Source: Meandrina meandrites (Eukaryota; Cnidaria; Anthozoa; Scleractinia; Meandrinidae). Taken from it: a stretch of DNA of 64,000 nucleotides. The notes under the pieces were generated by a model, which was given only the letters and a program-made list of their open reading frames with translations, was not told the DNA's origin and did no database searches. Position 1 is the first letter of the stretch; each line of letters starts with the position of its first letter. Below are positions 35,227 to 46,609 of this stretch, piece after piece. The stretch is from the NCBI GenBank assembly GCA_963693305.1, contig OY855908.1, positions 29,508,305-29,572,304 of the forward strand. Reading direction: 5' to 3'. The translations under genes were made by a program, and so were the position numbers.

Positions 35227-36111
35227 TTGTCATTTTATGTGGCAAGGTTTTCTAGCCTTTGTCTCGAGTTAAGTGTGACGTTATTTTCAACAAACGTGTA
35301 ATTATAGGAATGCGTGTATTCAGCATGTTTAGACTTTTAATGAAGACGTTGTTAGACTGACGGATGAAAAAAGCTCGTTCACTAATTACCCGATTCACGT
35401 TATCTCTGTGTTTCTCGTCTCTTTCTTTTCTTCTTATGAAGCGGCTTGTCAGTGACAGGTTTATAAAAATGAGATAAAAGCTTTTCTTGTTGCTCACACC
35501 ATTTATTTAAATCGGAGACAGCATTTAAAAGATCTCATTATTATGATTATTATTTTATCTTTATTATTATTCTCATTATTCTGATATCCATAAGCTCTCA
35601 TTATTTTGGTAAAGTAGATGTGCTGTTAGCTAACCTTATTAGACTTACTGGTATTGGATATAAGTATTTTAAAAACTTGCAAGTATTGTGTTAATGGATT
35701 CTGTGTACAGTGCAGTCTTATCATTAGTTTTAAATCTCGTGCGTTCCGGATACGTTTCCTGTGTTTTATGTCCACGTGTTTAATGCTCAAAGTGCTTGCA
35801 CTGTACAAAGAATATATGGTAGTGTGGACGCTATTAGGGACCTTTAGATCGGAGTTTGATATCGAGTACGAGGACGACTTTCGAATTTCAATTCAGTTAC
35901 GTTCCCAGAGCCCTCACCCCTCCCTATTGCTGACCAGTTGAAAAGAGATTTGGTATGAGGTTGTTTTCAAATGTGATATGCGAAAGCATAAGCACTACGG
36001 TTAAACAGTCAATCTCGTGTTCGTGCTCCGATCTGAAGGTCTCTTTTGCTTCAGCCAGGTTAGGATTTTATCAGCTGGTCTGAGGTTACCTAACCTCCTA
36101 TGCAGACATTC

Positions 36112-36173
36112 CTTTGGCTCGTCACGCACTCCACCGCAACATTCGCTGAGGAGGAGTGCGTGACGAACCAAAA
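36112..36173. repeat. Conserved hairpin, unit 4 copy
   Basis: Same hairpin as at 1600, 17210, 26840 and 45573. Arms CGTCACGCACTCC and GGAGTGCGTGACG are perfect here. Confidence 0.8.
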
Positions 36174-38655
36174 GTAGCAGACTGTTGAATCAGTCCGTTA
36201 GGAAAAATTAATTGTTAGTTACCGTTATTGCTGAGTTTATATTGAGTTCTTGTTTCATATTGGGACCTTTCATACAGTGAAAGAGGTTTGTTACACGAGA
36301 AGGGGTTGCCACAATTTTTCTGTAACGTTACATGTAGCAATCTGGCTATAATTTTCCCATACATAACGGAAATCATGAGGATTCTCCGTAAGAAAAACTA
36401 AAATAGTAACTGTTTATGTAGGTGTTTTCTGTTTTGTATATTTTCCGTTCAAAATAGCTCAGTTGCAATTAATAAACCTACATATGTTTAACATTACATG
36501 TCAGTTCCAATTGATGAAGGAGCTAGAAAACAGCGTTCAAGGTTATTTTCCCTAAAGTCACTGCTTATATGTAGCATTGTCAGTGACACTTTATTGAAAG
36601 CGAAAAATAAGGCACTCCCAGATAACTAATCTTCCTTGAAATGATCAGAAGTGTTCTTTAGGTCACATTGTTAAAACTACGGTGAAACTGTCACCTCGAC
36701 ATTTGAAGATTTAAAACGCTTCTTTGTTATTATTGACATTATTAACAATAAATTCGCTAAGATTAAAAACAAGTAAGGCTGGCGATACAAGTGATACGTT
36801 TAACACTTAAAATACTTGTACAGACCATCGAAATGCCGTGTTACCATTGCTTTCAAACAATCCGTGGACAAGAATTCTTTCAGTTGTTGAATTAAAAAAA
36901 AAAATAGAGCTCAATTATCCCTTCAAATACTCAGTAACCATGCTCGACTGAGTCTGGACTCCATCTTGAGAGGTGACGTCGGCTTTGCGCAGTTTTCTTA
37001 TTTGATTACTGTGCTAGGTCACGTGCAATATTATTGATTTGCCTCGACGGCTGTCTTTATGCCAACGTGCTTATATTCCCAAATTGCGGTGTGATTGAAA
37101 TTATTTGCGGCATGTAAGTTGAAAAAACTAAGCGTTATCTCTCAGGAAATGCAGAATGATTACAATATGCTCCATGTTGTTTGAACAGCCAGCTCTCAGT
37201 TTGTTGATATCTAACATGAAACTTGCTATTACATTGTATTTTAACTCAACTATCATGAATGGGCATCTCAAGCGTCTATAACGCGCTATTATTGTCAAAC
37301 TAATATATAACGTAAAAGGATTTCTCTTCGAGTCTTACGAACAGTTGTTCGTTGAATTTCACTCAGTATCAGTAATTTATTCATCATGCTTGTTGTAAAT
37401 GCAAAGTAAGCACATTCAAAAGTAACACTGTTGTTTACCTGCATTTCGATCAATATCCTGGAACACATCCTGAACGGAAGTTGTAAGTGTTAAGCAATTT
37501 CCTTTCAAGAGATCGATAATGATAAACTGGATGTAGCCGTTTTTTTAGCTTTGAACTTCATTCAAACTTGTATTTTCACCTGCAAACACTCTAAGCGTAA
37601 ATAACTAGCCCTGTACTGTACAACGTTTGAGTTACCAGTTACTAGTTGTACGAGATTTATTCAACAATAAAGAAGATAGAAGAGTTCCAGATCTGTGTTT
37701 GTCCTTAACTGTGAGCTGTTCGACTGACAAAAAAAACAACCCTGTACTTCTGCCATTTAAGTAACGTGTTCTTTGCAGCAAGCCTGTGCTCTGCCAAGAT
37801 TTTCCCCAACCAAGTCCGTTTGTCTGTTTATCCGTCCATTACCAGCGCCCCAGATGAGAATTCATATTCATCCCGAAAAAGCGCAGTATCCAGGCGCCAA
37901 AAACCCTTACGTAACAGTTGTTTCATGCTACGGAAACTAGAGACAGTAGAGTTTGAGGATCGAAGACATGACAACTGAACATGTTAAATTGTTAAACAAA
38001 TAAGAAAAGAAAAGTCTTCTGGGAGCGTAGTAGGTCGACATAATCTCGTTATCTTAGCATGAAGTGGTTAGACATAAATGCTAATCCACGCGGATTGAAT
38101 ATTCACGTGGATTGCGTCTGTTTCAGCTCATGGATCAAGAACGAGGTATGTTCATGTGTAGCGCACCTTTTTCGGCTCATGGATTAAGAACGAGGTAAGT
38201 GCATGTGCAGCGCGCTTGTTTGGGCTTGTGTATCATATTAATTAGTTGCCGGGTATTCTAAATTTTAGCCGGAACCGGCATCAATCCGACAATCACCAAC
38301 AATGTCAGTCTTTTCATTCGGACGGTCACACCAGACAAACTGTTGTGTGCAATTGCCCTTTTGACGATTAACTTTCTTACCTGCATAACAATAAATTCAC
38401 CGCGGTTGCGAAACAATTTCGCTAGAAACTACAAATTGTCCGAGATCATTGGTTTTTGGTGAATGATCTCTCTCGCTCCTGTCTCTCTGTAAAGGCTTTT
38501 CTCGCGTTCTCCCAACAACCCGCGTTAGGTTTTAGTACCTGCAAACCCACAGAAAGTTTAGTCTATTGTAATTTTAATTTTAATGCTTGTTAAAACAAGC
38601 ATTAGCTTTCCTTATTTCTGCCCAAGCTCGGAACTCCGGCGAAACCTCCGCTGTT

Positions 38656-38793
38656 CCCGCGCTTCAGCGTTCCAGCATTCCAGTGGAAAGTTGTCGGACG
38701 CCAAAGACTGGGCCCCAGTGTAGTTACTTTAATGGCGGCGCACATGTGATTTGTTGTAGAAGACGTTGTCGCTGTTTTAACAGTTTTATTAAG
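38656..38793 (+). other. Probable 5' UTR exon, unit 4
   Basis: Identical by eye to 19829-19966, with donor GTAAGAGAG at 38794. The partner acceptor is 42342-42343. Confidence 0.5.
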
Positions 38794-39258
38794 GTAAGAG
38801 AGTCTTTTAGAATACATTTTTCCTATCCAGAGCTGTAGAATACAGATCACCTATATCCATGTTACTGAATAGGAGTTCACAGCTCGAAATAACCTCAGAT
38901 CAGTCGCCGCTCGCTGGTCACATAACAATCCGATAATCAGTGTAGGAATATTCGCCGAGGTTCACTTTGCCACGGGCGTTTTTACTATAATTTTTTTTAT
39001 AATTTTGGAGGTGACTATCAAGATATCATAAAAGGAGAAAAAAACGAAAGAAGAAATGTAAATACAATGTAGCAGACATAACTGTTGACTTGCTTACATG
39101 TTACAAAAGATACATGTCACAAAAGATATGCAGGAAGCAGTAGATAATGCTTGAATGAGTGGACATGTGAAATATTTTAAAATGTCAGAAAACCAAGTGG
39201 GATGAACACTCTGCCTTGACTAGATGATGACTAATTGTCGATTAACGCCTTTCTCATA

Positions 39259-39946
39259 TATAGAGGATGTTACATGGTGGCTCAAAGATATGAATTTTAT
39301 GTTCGAGTGGCAGAAATGAGTGAGATATCGTTTTTGCCACGAGAACATAAAAATCATATCTTTGAGCCAACATGTAATGTTCGTTTTATTATATGGAGAC
39401 CAGATGTGGTTGATATCGCCAATTTAAATTATTTCATTGTTTTCGAATAATCGAGCCAGCTCTACAAATTACTGTTCGTCTTCATAGAAAACACGAAGCA
39501 CCTGTGTCAGGGATATACAAACACTAACTGACTTCTAATCAAACAACATACATGAAATACTTGTCAACTAAATAACGTAACACATAAGAACTGAAAGCAT
39601 CACTTTGACTTGAATCCGAGGCGGCAATGTCTTGACGGCCGATAGGTTTCGACTACTTTTGTTTTCTTCTTTACAACATCTTGCACTTTGCGAAATTCTT
39701 TCTTTTTCCTCTCTTAGTTAAACAAATTAAACCTGATTGTCGATGCTTGCTAACAATAACAAACGACACAAGAAACCAAGTTCATTCAACAAAGTAGAAA
39801 AGGCACTAGTCGTGACGTCAATGAGTGATATGACACTTGCAAGCGTGTCATACGGAAAATACGCCACTTGGGTCCCGGATGGAGTGGCGTATGGATTCTA
39901 CGAGTGGTTTAGTTCCCAGTAAAACACTCTCTTCCATGTAATAAAT
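39259..39946. mobile_element. ~690-bp foldback MITE, unit 4 copy
   Basis: Same element and site as 20432-21119, inside the near-identical block, so it is one ancestral insertion and not two events. Confidence 0.65.
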
Positions 39947-41396
39947 TTGTTTACTAGATAGCAACGCCAGTCTTCAGTAATATGTTTGAAACAAATGTTA
40001 CTTTGGATTATTCAATCATTATCAATTGTTTTTGTTTTTTGCCAATCCATATTTTTCTTCTGTGAGTTCAATATTGTTATTGATTACTGATATCAATCGA
40101 TAGCAATCAGCAATTGATATTGATTGATTTCCAAATATCGATTTCTACAGATTGACCACGCCTGGGGTAATAACAAAAATAGATTAGTCTCTCTTGTTGT
40201 ACTTGCAATTGATTGAAAATTAATACTGAGCAAAGTCTATGAGAAGAATGCTAAAACATCACATACCCCTGTGGCCCATCATAAGCAACAACCCCCTTGT
40301 GTTTAATAGCCTGCCCCCAACAAAACCTTTACACTGACAGCTGGTATAATTTGCTCTTGAAAATGAGGGGTGGTACATGGACTAGGTCCATGAGGTGGTC
40401 AATGGACTGTGTCCACAGGGGTTGTCGTCATATCTAGTTTGCTATTCACGCTAACCAAAGTGCCAGTCTGTAGTCTGCATTTGTTGACACTGACTTTTTG
40501 CAGGTCTTTTTGGTGTTAAAAGGCCTAGGTAATCATTTTCCAAAATTCCTAGTGTTCCAGATATTGTGATAGTGATTCCTTTGAAATAAAAGAAAATTTC
40601 AGTCATTAAAATTTCTGCCATGTTTGCTAGTGACAGTGGCTTAGTAGGCAAAGTCTGACAATGTTGTTCACAGGACATGTGAGGCCATAGGACTTTATTT
40701 CTGCAGTTGCATGATTTATTGGACTTTGACTCAACACCAATGTCAGTGATAAAGCCACTGTTACTATGACACTAAGCAAAATGGAAGTTAATATTGACGT
40801 GCAGACCAAAGTTTGAAAACTCAGTTCAACAACCACAAGCTTTCATTGAAGCGTCACAAGCATTTACACAACACTGGGCTATTAAAATACGTCTGGGACC
40901 TAAAGTACCAATTTCTCAATCAAGTGTCAGTTTTCATGTAAGCACGTCCATTGAAGGGAAACCAGTCACACTGCAATAATTATTATCAAGGCTGATTAAA
41001 TTAAGAAAGGCAGAATAAAATTTCATATCATAAAGGCTGAATAAATTAAGAAAGGCTGAATATAGCTTTATATAATTTATTGCCCATTAAGTTACCAATG
41101 CTCAAACCAATGTACCACATGATTGACGTTTACGTATTGTTTCCTTTGTTCCGTTTTATTGCTTAATTTGACTACTTGATTTTTTGCCCTATCTGGATTT
41201 GCATCAGTATATTTTACCGGTTTACATGTTTGCAAGCCATCATTTGCACATTTTTTTAATTTTTTAATTTTGTTGTTTTGCCTTTCGTGATATTCATCTC
41301 TGAAAATTATACTAAAACAATTATTTGCCTCATTCATAGTGAATCTCAGGGAATAATAGTTATTGTTAAATATTGACAATGTATGGGTTGTTTTCT

Positions 41397-41620
41397 GGGA
41401 GGTATGGTTGCCTAATGGTTAGTGTGCTTGACTTCGCATTGAGCGGACTGGATTCGAGCCCTGGCTAGAATCAGTTCATTGTGCTCTTGTGTAAGACAAT
41501 TAGCTCTCGTGGTGCATCTCTCTGCCCAGGTGTATAACTGGGTACTGGTGAATTTCTTGCTGGGGTAACCCTGCAATGGTTCAGCCTCACATCTATTGGG
41601 GAGGAGGGGAGACATACTGA
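41397..41620 (+). mobile_element. tRNA-derived SINE, unit 4
   Basis: Matches 22570 onward up to about 41473, then diverges to resemble the unit 1 copy (for example CCAGGTGTATAACTGGGTAC), which marks the right edge of the converted tract. Confidence 0.6.
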
Positions 41621-42396
41621 TAAACTTAAAATACTAGTAAAAATGCTCTTGTAATCTCTATTTCGGATCATTCCAAGGCCATTCTTTATTACTTTCCTAA
41701 ACACCCAAGCTTCAACGCATTCAAAAGTCTGCAGTACGTCTTGCCATGAGATGCAAACTTTCAGAAAGTGTGATACCATTTTAAAGGAACCAAGACTTGC
41801 TCCCAGTTGAGCGCAGAAATGATTTTAAGATTCTACTTATAATTTATAAAATCTTGCATGACCAATCCACTGACTACCTGGAATCTCTTATTTAGGAATG
41901 TTGTCCACCGAAGTTACGATGGGCAGTTACGATGGCAGCGCTTTTTCTTTTGCCGCACCAAAAGTCCATACCCGGGGACATTAAGAAAGCAAAGACCTTT
42001 TAGCTCTGTTTCAAAAATAGTCTTGGCGCACAACCTGTCACAAGTTTTACTTTACTTTACATAGGTATTCGCTTTGTAACTTTCTTCATAAAAATTCAAG
42101 GCTGTTTTCTTTTTATATCGTGAGAAGTTGACAACTCTCTCTCTAGTTTTCCAAACGTTCACAACAATTTCTACCTGGTCGTTTCATAAATTATGAAAAC
42201 AATGTATCAAGGATAGTTTTGAAATACAGAGAGTGTGTACCAGGGCTCCTTCCCCTTTCCTTGTTCTCTCCATGAGTACAGGTTTTGACTGACCGACCCA
42301 CCGCCTGATCACTGATACCAATTTTCTGCAATCATTTTCTTAGGAATACGCAGAAGCATCCACCTTGACATCAGAGTTTACTTAACTAACAACGCC

Positions 42397-43698
42397 ATGC
42401 CTCGCCTGAAGGGTGCCAAATGTTACGCTCCTGCTGGCGATAACGAAAATGTTACTGGACATGAAGTGATAGGGAATATGCCAGTTTACAAGCATCGTGA
42501 ACAAACACATAGTGGATTGAAGCGGTATGCATGCAAGTATTGTAAAAAGCGTTTTAACCATTCAAAAGATTGCAAGAACCATGAACGAACACATACAGGA
42601 GAGAAGCCGTACACATGCAAGCACTGTAATAAGAGCTTTAGCCGGTCGTCAAATTGCAAGACTCACGAACGAACACATACAGGGGAGAAGCCGTTTTCAT
42701 GCAAGCATTGCAATAAGTGCTTTAGCACTTTGACTCATCGCAAGACACACGAACGAACACATACAGGAGAGAAGCCGTTTTCATGTAAGCATTGTAAAAA
42801 GAGCTTTAGCGCTGTATCAGCCCGTAAGACACATGAACGAACACATACAGGAGAGAAGCCGTTTTCATGTAAGCATTGTAAAAAGAGGTTTAGCGATGTA
42901 TCAGCCCGTAAGAAACATGAACGGACACATACAGGAGAGAAGCCGTTTTCATGTAAGCATTGTAATAAGTGCTTTAGCATCTCGACGAATTGCAAGACGC
43001 ACGAACGAACACATACAGGAGAGAAGCCGTACACATGCAAGCACTGTAAAAAGAGCTTTAGCGATGTATCAGCCTGCAAGGCACATGAACGATTACATAC
43101 AGGAGAGAAGCCGTACATATGCAAGCACTGTAATAAGAGCTTTAGCGAATCGTCAAGTTGCAGGAAACATGAACGAACACATACAGGAGAGAAGCCGTTT
43201 TCATGCAAGCACTGTAATAAGAGCTTTAGTCAATCGTCAAATTGCATGAAACACGAACGAACACATACAGGAGAGAAGCCGTTTTCATGCAAGCATTGTA
43301 ATAAGAGCTTTAGCCAATCGTCAAATTGCAAGACACACGAACGAACACATACAGGAGAGAAGCCGTTTTCATGCAAACATTGTAATGAGTGCTTCACCCA
43401 ATCGTCACTTTTCAAGAGACATGACCGAACACACACGGGGGTGAAACCATACTCATGCAAGCACTGTAATAAGAGCTTTACCCGATCATCAAACTGCAAG
43501 ACCCATGAAAAGCGACACCTTCAAGAACCAACAGCAACTTCCTTTGGGAAAAAGTCCCGTATATTGTCCTCCTTGACTGAAGTGAATTCAAGCCAAGTTG
43601 AAAGCCTCACCTGTTGGATTTGTCAGGAGGAATTTAGTAGTAAGGCCTGTATCGTCCAACATTACGATGATCATATGAGAAAGGTAATGCTTTCTTAA
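42397..43698 (+). CDS. C2H2 zinc-finger protein, unit 4 (intact, 12 tandem fingers)
   Basis: A 433-residue protein starting MPRLKGAKCYAPAG. Twelve canonical fingers from about residue 44 to 380, then a short spacer and a terminal finger with C406, C409, H422 and H426. Finger helices differ from the unit 2 protein in number and order (ESSSCRK, QSSNCMK, QSSLFKR, RSSNCKT), so the DNA target probably differs. The helix +4 position is again mostly Cys. The exon begins at 42344 after a consensus acceptor, and the ATG is 53 bases inside, as in unit 2. No effector domain is visible. Predicted nuclear DNA-binding regulator. Confidence 0.9.
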   Translation: MPRLKGAKCYAPAGDNENVTGHEVIGNMPVYKHREQTHSGLKRYACKYCKKRFNHSKDCKNHERTHTGEKPYTCKHCNKSFSRSSNCKTHERTHTGEKPFSCKHCNKCFSTLTHRKTHERTHTGEKPFSCKHCKKSFSAVSARKTHERTHTGEKPFSCKHCKKRFSDVSARKKHERTHTGEKPFSCKHCNKCFSISTNCKTHERTHTGEKPYTCKHCKKSFSDVSACKAHERLHTGEKPYICKHCNKSFSESSSCRKHERTHTGEKPFSCKHCNKSFSQSSNCMKHERTHTGEKPFSCKHCNKSFSQSSNCKTHERTHTGEKPFSCKHCNECFTQSSLFKRHDRTHTGVKPYSCKHCNKSFTRSSNCKTHEKRHLQEPTATSFGKKSRILSSLTEVNSSQVESLTCWICQEEFSSKACIVQHYDDHMRKVMLS

Positions 43699-43958
43699 AT
43701 GATATTTTAAGCCACAGAGCCCGTCTGTAGATCTGCCCCGTCTGTCGGTTTGTCAATCTGTGTTTACCATTTACTAAAAATTTTGAAAATCTCGGTTGGG
43801 TTGATTTCCGTTCGGGGAGACCGCGTTACATTAAGAAACAAGTCTCGTTCGGTGCAGGCTCCTCTCTGTTCTGTGTCTGTTGCTCCTTGAATCTCCCGGG
43901 AAAGATGTTGGTGTTGCATCGTAGAGTTCTCTGTTGACGAGGAAAATCTGATAACTTA

Positions 43959-44373
43959 GGGCCTTTTCATATGAGCCCGGTAACCGGGCTGGCTCGGTTG
44001 CCAGGACGAATTTTATCGTCTGTTCATATGAGAAATGTTAGCACGGTCGACCGGGATGATATTAAAGAAACAAAAGCAAAATGCATGACGCCACATAAAC
44101 TTGTATCGTTCCCGTTTATCATAGCTTTGTCGACTCCAGATCTTGTAAATTAAGTAATAAAGCTAATTCGAATACATTTGAAGTGGCAATGCATACAACC
44201 CGTTCACCGGGTTGGCGGGGGAAAATTTTCATCCCGGTTGCCGAGAAATCTCGGTAACCGGGCTGACCCACCTTCTCGTGTAAGCACATCGAAATTTTTA
44301 CAAAAGAAATAGGAGTGAGGCGAGGTCTCGGTAACCGGGCTATCCTGGTCAACCCGGCTCATATGAATAGGCC
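43959..44373. mobile_element. 415-bp PIF/Harbinger-like MITE
   Basis: Termini GGGCCTTTTCATATGAGCC and GGCTCATATGAATAGGCC are inverted repeats, flanked by TTA at 43956-43958 and 44374-44376. The sister units show GATAACTTAGAATATGATAG uninterrupted (about 15980 and 25510). A 3-bp TTA/TAA target is typical of PIF/Harbinger. GGTAACCGGGCT recurs at both sides inside. Confidence 0.8.
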
Positions 44374-45572
44374 TTAAGAATGTACGATAGCGAAATTGAT
44401 ATTCTTGCAGTAGCTGCTATAAACCCTAAACACTCGCCTGTGAAGAACTTACCGAAAACTGACCACCATTTTAGTTGAAGCTTAGCAAGGAACCGAGAGA
44501 GGCCTGGCTGTGAAAAAGACCTCGAAAGGCTCAATGGGACTGGTAAGAATGCTAGAAATCCGTAAAAGAAACACAAATTTCCATTGGGAACGTTTCCTCT
44601 GGGGAAACAGCACTACCCTTTCAGCAATTTCGTTTATTTCGGAAATTTTTCATTGGAACGAACCGAAAAGTCGTGTTTCATTAGCTTCCCAACCCGAATT
44701 TGCGGAAATTTCTGTCAATGGTAAACACGCCACAAGTCTCTTTTTTCTTCTTTGTTAATTTTCACCTTTTGCCACCGTTTTAAGCATAAGATATCTGCAA
44801 ATCGTTTTGCAGCTACCATAAACGCTGCCATGATAAACCTCTTGTTGGTTTGCAGTATGAGATTATATTATCATGTGATTGCACATTGATGTATAAAGTT
44901 GTTTTGCTCATTCTGTCATTTTCTGTGGCAGAGTTTTTTAGCTTTCGTCTCGAGTTAAGTGTAACATCGCTTTTTTCAGCAAACGTGTGCAGAATAGGGA
45001 TGTGTATATTCAGCAGACTTTTAATGAAGACGTTGTTAGACTGACGGACGGAAAAAGCTAGTTCACTAATAACCCTGTTCATGTTGTTTCTATGTTGTTT
45101 TTCGTCCATTTCTTCTCTTTATTATTCAGCGGCTTGTCAGTAACGGGTTTATAAAAATTAGATATTATTATTTTTAATATTTTAAATTCAGTGCAAATTT
45201 CGTGCGTTACGGATATGCTGCATGTGTTTATGTGTTTATGTTCACAGTGCTAGCTGCATTGTACGCAGAACATATGTGAACGATATTGGGGACCTTCAGA
45301 TCGGAATACGAGATCGAGTACGAAGACGGCTTTCAAATTTCAATCCAATTACCAGAGCCCTCGCCCCTTCCTATTGCTGACCAGTTGAAAAGGAGACTGG
45401 ATATGAGATTGGTGTGAAATGTGATAATCGAAAGCATAAGCACTAGGTGTAAACAGTCGTACTCGTATTCAATTTCGTGTTCGTGCTCCGATTTCATGAT
45501 CTCTATCTCTTCAACCAGTGTTAGGATTTTATCAGCCTTTCTTAGGTTACCTAACCTCCTATGCAGACATTT

Positions 45573-45633
45573 CTTTGGCTCGTCACGCACTCCACCTCAT
45601 CGTTCGCCGAGGAGGAGTGCGTGACGAACCAAA
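45573..45633. repeat. Conserved hairpin, unit 5 copy
   Basis: Perfect inner arms CGTCACGCACTCC and GGAGTGCGTGACG; the loop differs from the other copies (ACCTCATCGTTCGCCGA). Confidence 0.8.
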
Positions 45634-46609
45634 AGGAGCAGTCTGTTGTATCAGTCCGTTAGGAAAGGTGCATTGTTAGTTACTGAAATGTTGAGTTTAT
45701 ATTGAGTGCTTGTTTCATGTGGCGACCTTTCATACAGTGAAAGAGGTTTGTTACACGAGAAAGGGTTGTCAAAATTATTCTGTAATGTTACATGTAGTAG
45801 TTTGGTTATATTTTTCCCATATCTAGCAAGAATGATTCTCCGTAAGTAAAAATAAAGTAGTAACCGTTTATATAGGTAGTTTCTATGTTGGATATTTACC
45901 GTTCACAATTCCTGAGTTGCAATTAACAAACCTACATATGTTTAAGTTTATTACATGTACTTGCAATTGATTAAGGAGCTAAAAACAGCGTCCAAGGTTA
46001 TTTTCCCTGTGTATTTATTAACAAAATCACTGCTTATATGTAGCATAGCTAGTGACAGTTTATTGAGAGCAAAAAAATAATGGCCGATAATCTTGAAATG
46101 ATTAAAGCTGTACTTCAGGTCGCACTGTTACAACAACGGTAAAACTGCCACGTCGACATTCGAAGGTTTCAACGCTTCTTATTATTGACGTTACTGATTA
46201 AAAAAATGAACACTGGCGTCACGAGTGATACATTTAACACTTTAACACTCGTATAGACCATAGAAATGACATCCAAAAATGTTCAATTGGCTTTGCAAGG
46301 CGTGCGCGCGCAGGTCACTGCTCGTAAGGTCGACCCATGTGTAGAACATTTCGCCCCGATTTTTCCCGCTGACGCATCAAACCTCGCGTGATTTTTTGTC
46401 ATGAAAACGTCGCAACACATTTCTCTAATCTTACGTTGCGTTGCAAGTTACGTCTTTTTCATGTTTCATACTCCCGTCAACCATTACTTTCGACCAATGA
46501 GCAGACGATAATTCTTTCAGCTGTTGAATAAAATGAACTCAATATGCCTAAAAAGAATCAGTACCCAGGCGTCCTCGGCTCAACTGTGTCTGGGCTCTAT
46601 TTCAAGTAC

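Larger units (their letters stand above)
34738..37226. other. Non-coding flank of unit 4
   Basis: Duplicated flank with a TTC microsatellite (34973-35000), a small hairpin insertion (35166-35226), an ATT-rich tract (about 35535-35585) and the conserved hairpin (36112-36173). No conserved coding frame. Confidence 0.65.
37227..41473 (+). repeat. 4.25-kb near-identical block, copy B
   Basis: Partner of 18400-22646, offset 18,827. It covers the 5' exon and most of the intron including the MITE, and ends abruptly inside the SINE. Confidence 0.85.
38794..42343 (+). other. Probable intron of unit 4 zinc-finger gene
   Basis: From GTAAGAG to TTTTCTGCAATCATTTTCTTAG. It contains the same MITE and SINE as unit 2. 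No independent gene was seen. Confidence 0.5.
34746..43705 (+). repeat. Segmental duplication unit 4
   Basis: Complete unit with an intact finger exon (42397-43698). It shares the 4.25-kb near-identical block with unit 2. Confidence 0.75.
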
